Below are positions 16,152 to 25,607 of a DNA stretch of 52,955 nt, one piece after another (position 1 is the stretch's first letter; each line of letters begins with the position of its first letter). Made by a program: the position numbers and the translations under genes. The notes below the pieces were generated by a model. The model made no database searches and had not been told where the DNA came from. It was given only the letters and a program-made list of their open reading frames with translations. Source of the stretch: DASTPP01 sp035762175 (lineage in GTDB: Bacteria > Myxococcota_A > Polyangia > Polyangiales > Polyangiaceae); NCBI GenBank assembly GCA_035762175.1, contig DASTPP010000043.1, positions 1 to 52,955 on the forward strand, read 5' to 3'.

Positions 16152-17474
16152 ATGAGCCGCTTCGCCAACTTCGGCAACATCTTCAAGGCGCCCGACCTGC
16201 GGCGCCGCGTCTTGTTCACGTTGGCGATGCTCGCGGTCTACCGCGTGGGCGTGTTCATCACGACCCCCGGGGTCAACCGCAACGTGCTGCGCGCGACGAT
16301 GGCGTCGAAGAGCGGCAGCCTGCTCGGCCTCTTCAACCTCTTCAGCGGGGGGGCGCTCGAGCAGGCGTCGATCTTCAGCCTGGGCATCATGCCCTACGTC
16401 TCGGCCAGCATCATCATGCAGCTGCTCGGCATCGTCTACAAGCCGATCGAAGAGCTGCGCAAAGAGGGCGAGGTCGGCCGGCGCAAGCTCGACCAGTACA
16501 CGCGCTACGGCACGGTGCTGCTCTCGGCCTTCCAGGCCTTCGGCATCGCGACCGGGGTGCTCGAGAAGGCGAGCGGCGAGGCGGGCGACGCGGTGGCGCA
16601 CCCGGGGCTCGCCTTCCGGCTGATGACGGTCATCACGCTGACGACCGGCACCGCCTTCTTGATGTGGATCGGCGAGCAGATCACCGAGCGCGGCATCTCG
16701 AACGGCACCTCGCTGCTCATCTTCGCCGGCATCGTCACCGACATCCCCAGTACGATTGGGGCGTACCTCGAGCAGAACAAGGGCAACGTGCAGCCGCTGA
16801 CGGTGGCGGCGGTGGCGGCGCTCATTCTGGTCACGGTCGCGACCATCGTGTTCTTCGAGCGGGCGCAGCGGCGCATCCCCATCGTTTACTCGCGCCGGCA
16901 GGTCGGCAAGCGGGTCTACGGCGGGCAGCAGGCGCACCTGCCGCTGCGGGTGAACGCGGCGGGCACCATTCCGCCCATCTTCGCGAGCTCGCTGCTCATG
17001 TTCCCCGCGACGCTGGCGTCGTTCGGCATCTGGGGCATGAGCTACCTCGAGGCGTTCATCGCCCGGGGCGACTGGGTGTTCAACACCGGGTACGTGCTGC
17101 TCATCGTCTTCTTCTGCTTCTTCTACACGGCGGTGACCTTCCAGGCGGCCGACGTGGCGGACAACCTGAAGAAGCAGCAGGCGCACATTCCCGGGTACCG
17201 GCCGGGGCGGCAGACGGCCGAGTACATCGACCGGGTCATCACGCGCATCACCTTCGGCGGCGCGATGTACGTGGCCGTGGTGTGCATCGTGCCGACGATC
17301 GTGACGAACATCTTCCGGGTGCCCTTCCGGTTCGGCGGCACCTCGATCATGATCGTGGTCGGCGTCGCGCTCGACACGGTGAGCCAGATCGAGGCGCACC
17401 TCATCCAACAGAACTACGCGGCGCTGGCCGGGCCCACGGGGCCCCGGCTGCGCGGCCGCCGGGACCCGGCCTTA
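16152..17474 (+). CDS. secY: Protein translocase subunit SecY, ending at an in-frame TTA
   Basis: SecY is the ten-helix core of the SecYEG channel. Motifs: RVLFTLAMLAVYRVGVFITTPGV, SIFSLGIMPYVSASIIMQLL, RRKLDQYTRYGT, GISNGTSLLIFAGIV, LPLRVNAAGTIPPIFASSLLMFP and the C-terminal HLIQQNYAALAG...RGRR. Codon 441 is TTA (17472-17474); a stop there gives 440 residues, the usual length with the usual Arg-rich end. In the standard code the frame continues without a stop into adk and gives a 656-residue SecY-Adk fusion. That would tether a soluble kinase to the ribosome-facing side of the translocon, which I consider unlikely. The adk ribosome site GAGAGAGGGCGAGGG lies just after the TTA. Confidence 0.93.
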
Positions 17475-17501
17475 GGCCCGCGGCGAGAGAGGGCGAGGGC
17501 G

Positions 17502-18122
17502 ATGCGCATCGTGCTGGTCGGGCCCCCGGGGTCGGGCAAGGGGACGCAGGCGAAGGTGCTCTGCGGGCGCCTCGGCATTCCGCAGCTCTCGACGGGCGAC
17601 ATGCTGCGGGCGGCGAAGGCGTCGGGCACGCTCGACCCCGAGCTGGTGGCGGCGATGACGCGCGGGGCGCTGGTGCCCGACGAGGTGGTCATCGGGCTCA
17701 TCGACCGGCGCATCGACGCGGCCGACTGCCGGCCGGGCTTTCTGCTCGACGGGTTCCCGCGGACGGAGCCGCAGGCGACGGCGCTCGACGGGCTGCTTGG
17801 GGGGCGGGGCTGGTCGCTCGACGCGGTGCTCCAGCTCGACGTGCCGCGCGAGCTCTTGCTCGAGCGTGCAATTTACAGGCGCACCGACAAAAGCACTGGG
17901 CAGATTTACAACTTGAAGTATAATCCGCCCCCCCCTGGGGCCGAACTCGAACACCGCGCCGACGACCGCGAAGAGGCGGTCGCCAAGCGGCTCGACACGT
18001 ACGAGGCGATGACGACGGCCCTTTTGCCCTTTTACGAGGGGCGGGGGCTGCTCCGTCGGGTCGACGGGGTGGGCGAGCCCGGCGAGGTGACCGGGCGGGT
18101 GCTCAAGGCGCTCGGGGTCTGA
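17502..18122 (+). CDS. adk: Adenylate kinase
   Basis: Converts AMP and ATP to two ADP. The P-loop is GPPGSGKGTQ at residues 7-16, the AMP-site motif is LSTGDMLR, and DGFPRT is the conserved core. The LID region is a short lidless-intermediate form (RRTDKSTGQIYNLKYNPPPPG, then RADDREEAVAKRL) without zinc Cys. 206 residues from the ATG at 17502. The bases for the LID (about 17862-17935) are far less GC-rich than the rest and use codons rare nearby (CGT, ATT, AGG, AAA, TAT, AAT), and a TATAAT hexamer lies at 17919-17924. It is in the same frame as secY, with no standard stop between. Confidence 0.96.
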   Translation: MRIVLVGPPGSGKGTQAKVLCGRLGIPQLSTGDMLRAAKASGTLDPELVAAMTRGALVPDEVVIGLIDRRIDAADCRPGFLLDGFPRTEPQATALDGLLGGRGWSLDAVLQLDVPRELLLERAIYRRTDKSTGQIYNLKYNPPPPGAELEHRADDREEAVAKRLDTYEAMTTALLPFYEGRGLLRRVDGVGEPGEVTGRVLKALGV

Positions 18123-18150
18123 GGGCTTCGGGCGAGACGTAGACGGAGGC

Positions 18151-18450
18151 GTGGCGGAGGCAGAACGTAGAGCGCGACAGGTGGGCCGGGTCGAGGGGGT
18201 GTTGCCCAGGGGGCAGTACCTCATCCGCCTCGAAGGCGGTGACCGGCTACGGGCGATGGTAGGGCGCGAGGCGAGGGCCGGGCTCTTCCGGCTCTTGCCG
18301 GGGGACCTGGTCGAGGTCGAGCCCTTCGCCTGGGACCCCCACCAGGGCGCCATCCTCCGGAGACTTGAGGGCGCGCCGCCGGGCTACGGGGCGGGCCCTT
18401 CGCCCCCCGGGCGGGGCGAGAGCGGCGGCAGCGACGACGACGCGGAGTAG
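18151..18450 (+). CDS. infA: Divergent translation initiation factor IF-1
   Basis: A 99-residue S1-fold protein from a GTG start. VGRVEGVLPRGQYLIRLEGGDRLRAMVGREARAGLFRLLPGDLVEVEPFAWDPHQGAILRR aligns block by block with IF-1 (V-x-G-x-V-x-x-x-L-P, then LPGD, then D-x-x-x-G-x-I-x-x-R), and it sits just upstream of rpmJ as infA does. It departs from normal IF-1: the usual GKMRMNYIRI is replaced by GREARAGLFRL, and a Gly/Ser/Asp-rich acidic tail of about 25 residues is added. It could be the only IF-1 or a paralogue; the rest of the genome is needed to tell. It ends in TAG. Confidence 0.85.
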   Translation: MAEAERRARQVGRVEGVLPRGQYLIRLEGGDRLRAMVGREARAGLFRLLPGDLVEVEPFAWDPHQGAILRRLEGAPPGYGAGPSPPGRGESGGSDDDAE

Positions 18451-18455
18451 AGACG

Positions 18456-18569
18456 ATGAAGGTCCGGCCATCGGTGAAGAAGATTTGTGACAAGTGCAAG
18501 GTCATCCGCCGGCGCGGCGTCGTGCGGATCATTTGTGAAGACCCCCGCCACAAGCAGCGGCAGGGCTGA
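18456..18569 (+). CDS. rpmJ: 50S ribosomal protein L36
   Basis: A 37-residue zinc-ribbon protein in the large subunit. The product begins MKVRPSVKKICDKCKVIRRR and continues VVRIICEDPRHKQRQG; the Cys-x2-Cys plus Cys and His are the zinc ligands of the C+ form. ATG is five bases after the infA TAG, and TGA is followed by rpsM. Too short for routine ORF calling but clear. Confidence 0.97.
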   Translation: MKVRPSVKKICDKCKVIRRRGVVRIICEDPRHKQRQG

Positions 18570-18586
18570 GAGGCGAGGCGAAGCGA

Positions 18587-18976
18587 ATGGCTCGTATTTC
18601 CGGCGTTGACCTCCCGCGGCGCAAGCACGTCGTCTTCGCGCTGCCCTACCTTTACGGCATCGGCCACGCGACGGCGAAGGTCATCTGCGCGCGGGCGAAC
18701 GTGCCCGAGAACAAGCGCGTCGAAGAGCTGAGCGAGGCCGAAGTCAAGGCGCTGCGCGACATCATCGACGCCGAGTTCAAGGTCGAGGGCGACCTGCGGC
18801 GCGAAGTGCAGACGAACATCAAGCGCCTGATGGACCTCGGCGTCTACCGCGGGCTGCGCCACCGCCGCGGCCTGCCGGTGCACGGTCAGCGCACGCACAC
18901 CAACGCGCGCACGCGCAAGGGCCCCCGCCGGGGCGCGACGCCGCGGGGCGGCGCCGCGGCCGGCGCCCGCAAGTGA
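18587..18976 (+). CDS. rpsM: 30S ribosomal protein S13
   Basis: S13 is in the 30S head and contacts the P-site tRNA. MARISGVDLPRRKHVVFALPYLYGIGHATAKVI, ELSEAEVKALRDIID, EGDLRREVQTNIKRLMDLGVYRGLRHRRGLPVHGQRTHTNARTRKGPRR are all canonical. 129 residues with an Ala/Gly/Arg tail. Confidence 0.98.
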   Translation: MARISGVDLPRRKHVVFALPYLYGIGHATAKVICARANVPENKRVEELSEAEVKALRDIIDAEFKVEGDLRREVQTNIKRLMDLGVYRGLRHRRGLPVHGQRTHTNARTRKGPRRGATPRGGAAAGARK

Positions 18977-18991
18977 GTTGAAGAGGCAGCC

Positions 18992-19399
18992 ATGAGCCAA
19001 GCGAAGACGGCCGGCACCAAGGGCGGCAAGCAGCCGAAGAAGGTGCGCAAGAACGTGGGCAGCGGCATCGCCCACATTCAGAGCACGTTCAACAACACCG
19101 TCGTGACGATCACCGACGTCAACGGCAACACCATCTCGTGGTCGTCGGCCGGCTCGCGCGGCTTCAAGGGCTCGCGCAAGAGCACGCCCTTCGCCGCGCA
19201 GCTCGCCGCCGAGGAGGCCGCGAGGAAGGCGATGGAGCACGGAATGCGCTCGGTCGCCGTGTTCGTCAAGGGCCCGGGCGCCGGGCGCGAGAGCGCGCTG
19301 CGGGCGCTGCAGTCGGCCGGCTTCCGCGTCACGCTCGTGCGCGACGTGACGCCCATCCCCCACAACGGGTGCCGCCCGCCGAAGCGGCGCCGGGTGTGA
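18992..19399 (+). CDS. rpsK: 30S ribosomal protein S11
   Basis: S11 lies on the 30S platform. After a Lys-rich start come GIAHIQSTFNNTVVTITDVNGNTISWSSAGSRGFKGSRKSTPFAAQLAAEEAARKAMEHGM, VKGPGAGRESALRALQSAGFRVTLVRDVTPIPHNGCRPPKRRRV. 135 residues, the family C-terminus intact. Confidence 0.98.
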   Translation: MSQAKTAGTKGGKQPKKVRKNVGSGIAHIQSTFNNTVVTITDVNGNTISWSSAGSRGFKGSRKSTPFAAQLAAEEAARKAMEHGMRSVAVFVKGPGAGRESALRALQSAGFRVTLVRDVTPIPHNGCRPPKRRRV

Positions 19400-19435
19400 C
19401 GCGGCCCCCCAGGCCCCTTTCAGGACGCGACTACG

Positions 19436-20065
19436 ATGGCTCGTTATATTGGCCCCGTCTGCAAGCTCTGCCGCCGCGAGGGCATGAAGCTCTACCTCAA
19501 GGGCGAGCGCTGCTTCACCGAGAAGTGCTCGGTCACGCGCCGCCCCTACCCGCCCGGCCAGCACGGCCAGGGGCGCGTCAAGCTGTCCGAGTACGGGCTG
19601 CGCCTGCGCGAGAAGCAAAAGGTGCGGCGCATCTACGGCATTCTCGAGCGGCAGTTCTCGCGCTACTTCGTCACCGCCGCGGCCTCGAAGGGCTCGACCG
19701 GCGAGACGATGCTGTCGCTGCTCGAGCGCCGGCTCGACAGCGTGGTCTTGCGCATGGGCTTCGCCTCGACGCGGGCCGAGGCGCGGCAGCTCGTCAAGCA
19801 CAACCACGTGCTCATCAACGGCAAGCGCCTCAACATCCCCAGCTATGTGGTGCGCGTCGGCGACAAGGTCGAGCTCAAAGAGTCGAGCCGCAAGATCCCC
19901 GGCGTGGTCGCGGCCGTGGCCGCGTCGGACCGGCGGCCGCAGGTCTCGTGGCTCGAGGTCGACAAGGGCGCCTTCGCCGGCACGCTGAAGGGCCTGCCCC
20001 TGCGCGAAGAGCTCAACGAGCCGGCGATTCGCGAGCAGTACGTCGTCGAGTACTACAGCCGCTGA
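19436..20065 (+). CDS. rpsD: 30S ribosomal protein S4
   Basis: S4 is a primary 16S rRNA binder and often the alpha-operon regulator. MARYIGPVCKLCRREGMKLYLKGERCFTEKCSVTRRPYPPGQHG has four Cys in a zinc-binding arrangement (C-x2-C then C-x5-C). The S4 RNA-binding domain shows LERRLDSVVLRMGFASTRAEARQLVKHNHVLINGKRLNIPSYVVRVGD. 209 residues; C-terminal IREQYVVEYYSR matches the family. Confidence 0.98.
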   Translation: MARYIGPVCKLCRREGMKLYLKGERCFTEKCSVTRRPYPPGQHGQGRVKLSEYGLRLREKQKVRRIYGILERQFSRYFVTAAASKGSTGETMLSLLERRLDSVVLRMGFASTRAEARQLVKHNHVLINGKRLNIPSYVVRVGDKVELKESSRKIPGVVAAVAASDRRPQVSWLEVDKGAFAGTLKGLPLREELNEPAIREQYVVEYYSR

Positions 20066-20090
20066 GGCTGCCCCCCGGGCCGGCGGGCGA

Positions 20091-20111
20091 GGGCCTCTCG
20101 AGCAGAGGCCC
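20091..20111 (+). terminator. Strong hairpin between rpsD and rpoA
   Basis: GGGCCTCT at 20091-20098 pairs perfectly with AGAGGCCC at 20104-20111 around a 5-base loop, and flanking GGCCGG/CCGGCC repeats can extend the stem. No T tract follows directly; a T/C-rich stretch (TTCCTGTTTTCCCTCCCC) lies about 40 bases on. It may attenuate or separate rpoA transcription from the ribosomal genes. Confidence 0.4.
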
Positions 20112-20284
20112 CCCGGCCGGCCGGCCCACCCGGGGCGCGCTCGACGCGCCCCGTTCCTGTTTTCCCTCCCCGCTTTTCTTCGACGCTTGCCTAGGCGGGC
20201 AGGGGACGGGCGCGACCGGCCGAGATGTTCGGCCCCGCGCCGGGCTCCCCGCGCCGGACCCGTGACCCCCGAGAAGGTACGACC

Positions 20285-21325
<1,041 letters not shown>

Positions 21326-21357
21326 GCGCGCCCCCCGGCCAATAGAGAGAGACCGCC

Positions 21358-21837
21358 ATGCGTCACCTGAATGCGGGCCGCAAGTTCGGCCGAAACACCA
21401 GCCACCGCCGCGCCATGTTCCGCAATCTGGCGGCCAACCTCATCACCCACGAGCGCATCGAGACCACCGACGCGAAGGCCAAAGAGCTGCGCCGCGTGGC
21501 CGAGCGGCTGCTCACCAAGGCCATTCGCCTCGGGCCCGTGGCCTACACGCCCCAGGGCGAGCTGTCGGACGCCGACAAGGCGCGGCGGCTGCACGCCCAG
21601 CGCCTCGTCGGGCAGTTCTTGCCGCGCTTCGGCGTGAAGGCGACCGAGACCGAGCACGAGAAGATCGACCTCATCGAGAAGGTCTTCGTCGATCTCGCCA
21701 AGCGCTACCGCGAGCGCAAGGGCGGCTACACCCGCATCGTCAAGCTCGGCCCGCGCCGCGGCGACAACGCCTCGATGGTCTACATCGAGCTCGTCGACCG
21801 GCCGGGCGCCACGACGGCAGCGGCGCCGCAAGGCTGA
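21358..21837 (+). CDS. rplQ: 50S ribosomal protein L17
   Basis: L17 is the last gene of the alpha cluster. MRHLNAGRKFGRNTSHRRAMFRNLAANLITHERIETTDAKAKELRRVAERLLTKAIRLG is canonical, and YTRIVKLGPRRGDNASMVYIELVDR is the family C-terminus. 159 residues including a moderate insertion. A GC-rich hairpin follows the stop. Confidence 0.98.
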   Translation: MRHLNAGRKFGRNTSHRRAMFRNLAANLITHERIETTDAKAKELRRVAERLLTKAIRLGPVAYTPQGELSDADKARRLHAQRLVGQFLPRFGVKATETEHEKIDLIEKVFVDLAKRYRERKGGYTRIVKLGPRRGDNASMVYIELVDRPGATTAAAPQG

Positions 21838-21848
21838 GCAGAGAGCCC

Positions 21849-21884
21849 GCCCGCCCCCCGGACTCGAGAGCCTCGGGGGCGGGC
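21849..21884 (+). terminator. Putative terminator of the ribosomal superoperon
   Basis: GCCCGCCCCC at 21849-21858 pairs perfectly with GGGGGCGGGC at 21875-21884 across a 16-base loop, 11 bases after the rplQ stop. There is no T tract. Position and stem strength support a terminator or RNA-end-protecting hairpin. Confidence 0.5.
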
Positions 21885-22794
21885 CTGAAGGCAGGCGCCC
21901 GCGCCGCCCGCCGCAGACAGCGGGGGCGCCTCACACCCGAGTGCTCGGGAGGGGCCTGGCCGCCCCCTGCACCTTGGGGTCGCCCGCTCTCGTGGCCGAC
22001 GGGCGGGCGCCGCATACGGGCGGCGGCGCGTCATCGGGTCGGGCGAACGTCTCCGCTGCCTGGCTGCCCCGGCCTCTGCCTTGCGTGCTCTCGAGCACCG
22101 AGCCGGGCTCGACTCGGTCGATCTCGAGACTCTGGCTCCGAGCTCGAACCGCTCGACCGCCAAAGCGCCGAGAGTGGGCATGGGGCGCTCGCCGCTCCAA
22201 GCGGCCGGCGCCCTGGCCGTGCCTCGCAGGCGCCCTGGGCTCGTCGGCGGCGTACGACCGCAAGGCACCGCCCTGCGGGCCCGCCAAGCCACCTGTCGCC
22301 GCCCCAAGGGGCATGGCCTCGGCGTTGCGTGGAGCGCTAGCCCTGCGGGCTGGCGGAGCGTCTCGCCTCGATCGTCGAGCGCGGGGGAGGGGGCGTCTGC
22401 CGAGCTTTCTGCCCGCGGGGCGCGGGGTGCGAGCGCCGAGCTTTTGGCCCGCGGGGCGCGGGGCGCGAGCGCCTGTCGGCCTTCGAGCCGCCTTTGGGGG
22501 CCCTGGTCGGCGTCCGGGGGAGGGTTGGCTTGGTTGCCTTTGTTGATTTTATGCCTCGGGAGAAATTTTACCGTATAGGAAAAACCTCGATGCGCTAGAC
22601 GGGACCCGATCGGGGCGGGAGCTGCCGAGCTCGTGGCGGCGTCGGGGCGGCAGTGGAGCGGTTTTGTGGCTTGGCGCGGAGCTTGCGGGGGCGAGTGGTG
22701 AAGTGATACCTTCGTGTTGGACCTCGCGCCTGGCGGCCGTCGCGGCGGGGGCCAATGCCTTAAGGGTATGCCGCTTCGTGCCGAGGTAAGTTGA
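21885..22794. other. Long intergenic region between rplQ and the kinase gene
   Basis: About 900 bases without a convincing gene. Frames are open on both strands only because of the high GC content. A 36-bp imperfect tandem duplication sits at 22401-22472 (CGAGCTTTCTGCCCGCGGGG and its copy). The stretch 22530-22590 is AT-rich (TTGATTTTATG, AAATTTTACCGTATAGGAAAAA) and probably carries the promoter of the downstream kinase operon. GAGGTAAG just before 22795 is a good ribosome-binding site. Confidence 0.5.
22401..22472. repeat. 36-bp tandem duplication
   Basis: Two adjacent 36-bp units (22401-22436 and 22437-22472) share CGAGCTTT, GCCCGCGGGGCGCGGGG and GCGAGCGC with only a few differences. They lie in non-coding DNA upstream of the kinase promoter region. 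No function can be assigned. Confidence 0.7.
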
Positions 22795-24573
22795 ATGAGC
22801 GTAGTTGCGCATACGGGAAACCTCGGCAAATATCGGCTTATCGCGGAGCTCGGCCAGGGCGGCATGGCCGACGTGTACCTGGCGATTTCGACGGGGGTGG
22901 CGGGCTCGCAGAAGCTGGTGGTCATCAAGGTGCTGCGCGAGCGGATCGCGCAGGAGCAAGAGTTCGTCGAGATGTTCCTCGACGAGGGGCGCCTGGCGAT
23001 GCGGCTGAACCACTCGAACGTGGTGCAGACGTTCGAGGTGGGCGAGAGCGAGGGCCATCACTTCATCGTGATGGAGTACCTCGACGGCCTCTCGCTGAAC
23101 AGCCTGCTGCGGGCGACGCGCTCGCGGGGGTTGAAGTTCAGCACGGCGATGCACCTGCGGGTGCTCTCGGACATGCTCTCGGGGCTCGACTACGCGCACG
23201 ACGCGGAGGACTTCGACGGCACGCCGCTGAACATCGTGCACCGCGACGTGACGCCCCACAACACGTTCGTGACGTACGACGGGCAGGTGAAGGTGGTCGA
23301 CTTCGGCATCGCGAAGGCGGTGCGCTCGACGATCGAGACGACGACGGGGGTCATCAAGGGCAAGATTTCGTACATGTCGCCGGAGCAGTCGCGCAGCGAG
23401 CCGGTCGACCGGCGGAGCGACCTGTTCGCGGTGGGCATCATGCTCTGGGAGGCGCTGACGGGGCAGCGTTTCTGGAAGGATCTGTCGGACATGACGGTGC
23501 TGCAGCGGCTGATGATGAGCCAGCCGGCGCCGTCGCCGCGGCAGGTCAACCCGGCGCTGTCGGACCTGGCGGAGGCGGTGTGCGCGAAGGCGCTGGCGCC
23601 GCGGCCGGCGGACCGGTACGGGACGGCGGCGGAGCTGCAGGCGGACATCGAAGCGCTCTTGCGCGAGATGGGCCAGGGGCACGTGACGTCGCGCGCGGTG
23701 GGGCGGCACATCTCGGCGTTCTTCGCGGAGACGCGGGCGAAGACGAAGGCGCTCATCGAGGCGCAGATGCGGCTGGGCCCGGAGGGGCCGGCGTCCTCGC
23801 CGGGGGGGCGCCCGACGCTGCCGCTCTTGCAGACGACCTTGTCGCTGGTGCCGGATGGGGGGCCGACGCCGTCGGGGGGGCAGAACGCGATGCTGGCGAC
23901 GGGCTCGGGGTCGCTGGCGGGGGTGCGGCGGCGGCCGTGGGCGCTCGCGACGGTGATCGGCGTGGCGCTGGCGGTGGGGGCGGGCGGCGCGATCTATCGG
24001 GCGCGGCAGCGGGGGCCCGCGGGGGGCGAGCGGGGGGCCGACAGGGGGCCAGTGGGCGAGGCGGTCGCGGCGGCCAGCGCGGCGGCGGGGGGCGAGGTGC
24101 CCGCGCCGAGGCCGGACGCGGAGCAGGTCTCGGTGCGCCTCTCGGCGACGCCGCCCGAGGCGAAGCTCTTTCTGGACGATCGGCCGCTGAAGACGAACCC
24201 GTACGAGGGCAAGCTGGCGCGCGACGGCGCGCCGCACACGTTGCGGGCGGAGGCGCCGGGCTTTCAGCCGAAGGTGCTCGAGGTTTCGCTGGCGTCCGAC
24301 GTGGTGCTCGACGTGGAGCTCGGGCGCGCGGCGAAGCCGGGCGACGCGCGCGACGAGCGGCGGGTGAGCTCGGCCCGCCCGGTGCGCGGGGGGGGGCCGA
24401 GGGCGCCCTCGGCGGCGCCGCCGCCGCCGGCGGCGCCGGCGGCCGCGTCGGCGGCGCCGGCGGCCCCGTCGGCGGCGCCGCAAGGGGGGGCCATCGTGTT
24501 GCCGAAGGCGCCCGGGTTCCGGCCGATCGTGATCGACTCGACCGACCCCTGGAAGAGGGAGAAGCCGCAATGA
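22795..24573 (+). CDS. Membrane Ser/Thr protein kinase with a PEGA-like extracytoplasmic domain
   Basis: A 592-residue Hanks-type kinase. The kinase domain is at residues 12-290: glycine loop ELGQGGMADVYLA, VIKVL (catalytic Lys 45), HRDVTPHN catalytic loop, DFGIAKA metal-binding motif, and GKISYMSPEQ activation end. A Pro/Gly-rich linker leads to one membrane segment (about 381-400, WALATVIGVALAVGAGG). Outside is a PEGA-like domain (SVRLSATPPEAKLFLDDRPLKTNPYEG ... HTLRAEAPGF) and an Ala/Pro-rich stretch. Start ATG has GAGGTAAG upstream. Its TGA overlaps the next gene (ATGA), which also has PEGA repeats, so the two likely act together in sensing or signalling. Confidence 0.9.
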   Translation: MSVVAHTGNLGKYRLIAELGQGGMADVYLAISTGVAGSQKLVVIKVLRERIAQEQEFVEMFLDEGRLAMRLNHSNVVQTFEVGESEGHHFIVMEYLDGLSLNSLLRATRSRGLKFSTAMHLRVLSDMLSGLDYAHDAEDFDGTPLNIVHRDVTPHNTFVTYDGQVKVVDFGIAKAVRSTIETTTGVIKGKISYMSPEQSRSEPVDRRSDLFAVGIMLWEALTGQRFWKDLSDMTVLQRLMMSQPAPSPRQVNPALSDLAEAVCAKALAPRPADRYGTAAELQADIEALLREMGQGHVTSRAVGRHISAFFAETRAKTKALIEAQMRLGPEGPASSPGGRPTLPLLQTTLSLVPDGGPTPSGGQNAMLATGSGSLAGVRRRPWALATVIGVALAVGAGGAIYRARQRGPAGGERGADRGPVGEAVAAASAAAGGEVPAPRPDAEQVSVRLSATPPEAKLFLDDRPLKTNPYEGKLARDGAPHTLRAEAPGFQPKVLEVSLASDVVLDVELGRAAKPGDARDERRVSSARPVRGGGPRAPSAAPPPPAAPAAASAAPAAPSAAPQGGAIVLPKAPGFRPIVIDSTDPWKREKPQ

Positions 24574-25565
24574 GGCGAGGGGCCGGTCGGTCGGGTTGGG
24601 TGCTGGCGGCGTGCCTCGCGGCGCTCGGGCCGCGCCCGTCGCAAGCGCAGGAGGCGCCGAAGGCCGCGCCCGCGGCGGCGCCGCGCAACCTGGCCGAGGC
24701 GCAGCAGCGCTACCGGCGGGGCATCGAGCTCGTGAACGAGGGCGCGTACGAGTCGGCGCTGCTCGAGTTCCGGCGGGCCTACGAGCTCGCGCCTTCGTAC
24801 AAGATCTTGTTCAACATCGCGCAGGTGAACCGGGCGCTCAACGACTACGCGATGGCGCTGCGTTCGTTCGAGCGGTACCTGAAAGAGGGCGGGGGCGAGG
24901 TGCCGCCCGAGATGGCGGCCGAGGTCCGGCGCGAGATCGAGGTGCTGCGCACGCGCGTCGCGAAGGTGACCGTGACGAGCAGCGTGGCGGGGGCGGAGGT
25001 CTCGGTCGACGATCTCGTGGTGGGCAAGACGCCGCTCGCCGAGCCGGTGCTCGTCAACGCGGGGCGGCGCAAGGTGACGGTCGCGGCGGCGGGGCGGCTG
25101 CCCGAGACGAGGGTGATCGAGGCGACGGGGGCCGACTCGCTGACGATCAACCTCGAGCCGCGCTTGCCGGGGCCGGTGGCGCCGCCGCCGCCGGCGCTCG
25201 GGGCCGAGGCCCGGGAGGCCCCGTCGCGGGGGGCGCTGCCCTGGGCGCTCTGGGGCGGGGCGGCGCTGCTGGCGGGCGGGGCGGCGGTGACGGGGGCGCT
25301 CGCGATCGGCGCCGCGGACGACTTCGACGACCTGAAGGCGGCGCCGCTGCGCCCGGGCGAGGGCGACCGGTACGACGACGCGCACGCGAAGATGATGCGG
25401 CTGAGCGTCGCGACCGACGTGCTCGCCGGGCTCGCCCTCGTCACGGGCGGGGCGGCGCTCTACTTCACCCTCAAGCCCGCGCGCGCGCCGGCCGAGTCGG
25501 CCGGGGCGCCGTCGGTGTCGGCGGGGCTCGGGCCGGGGGGGCTGCTGGTGCGCGGCGCCTTTTAA
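24570..25565 (+). CDS. TPR and PEGA domain membrane protein
   Basis: A 331-residue exported protein: signal peptide at 1-26 (WVLAACLAALGPRPSQAQ), a TPR-like helical pair (YRRGIELVNEGAYESALLEFRRAYELAPSYKILFNIAQVNRALNDYAMALRSFERYLKEGG), then a PEGA-like beta domain (VTVTSSVAGAEVSVDDLVVGKTPLAEPVLVNAG). Two hydrophobic segments follow (near 222-246 and 278-300). The layout is common in Myxococcota, often beside Ser/Thr kinases, as here (4-base overlap). Likely an envelope partner of the kinase. TAA stop. Confidence 0.8.
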   Translation: MRRGAGRSGWVLAACLAALGPRPSQAQEAPKAAPAAAPRNLAEAQQRYRRGIELVNEGAYESALLEFRRAYELAPSYKILFNIAQVNRALNDYAMALRSFERYLKEGGGEVPPEMAAEVRREIEVLRTRVAKVTVTSSVAGAEVSVDDLVVGKTPLAEPVLVNAGRRKVTVAAAGRLPETRVIEATGADSLTINLEPRLPGPVAPPPPALGAEAREAPSRGALPWALWGGAALLAGGAAVTGALAIGAADDFDDLKAAPLRPGEGDRYDDAHAKMMRLSVATDVLAGLALVTGGAALYFTLKPARAPAESAGAPSVSAGLGPGGLLVRGAF

Positions 25566-25607
25566 GCCCGGGCCGCCGACGCGCGCCCGAGCGGCGCGCG
25601 GCCGACC

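Noticed and set aside
16152..18122. A genuine SecY-adenylate kinase fusion gene
   Set aside because: Both parts have normal ends and starts around a TTA, and a ribosome site lies between them. TTA in-frame shows the same pattern in five other genes.
21941..22546. 201-codon frame between rplQ and the kinase
   Set aside because: Composition is random for GC-rich DNA and it crosses a tandem duplication. No motif or ribosome site.
22791..25565. 924-codon frame covering the kinase and the TPR gene
   Set aside because: It is the TPR gene frame running backwards through the kinase gene out of frame; only the part from 24570 is protein-like.
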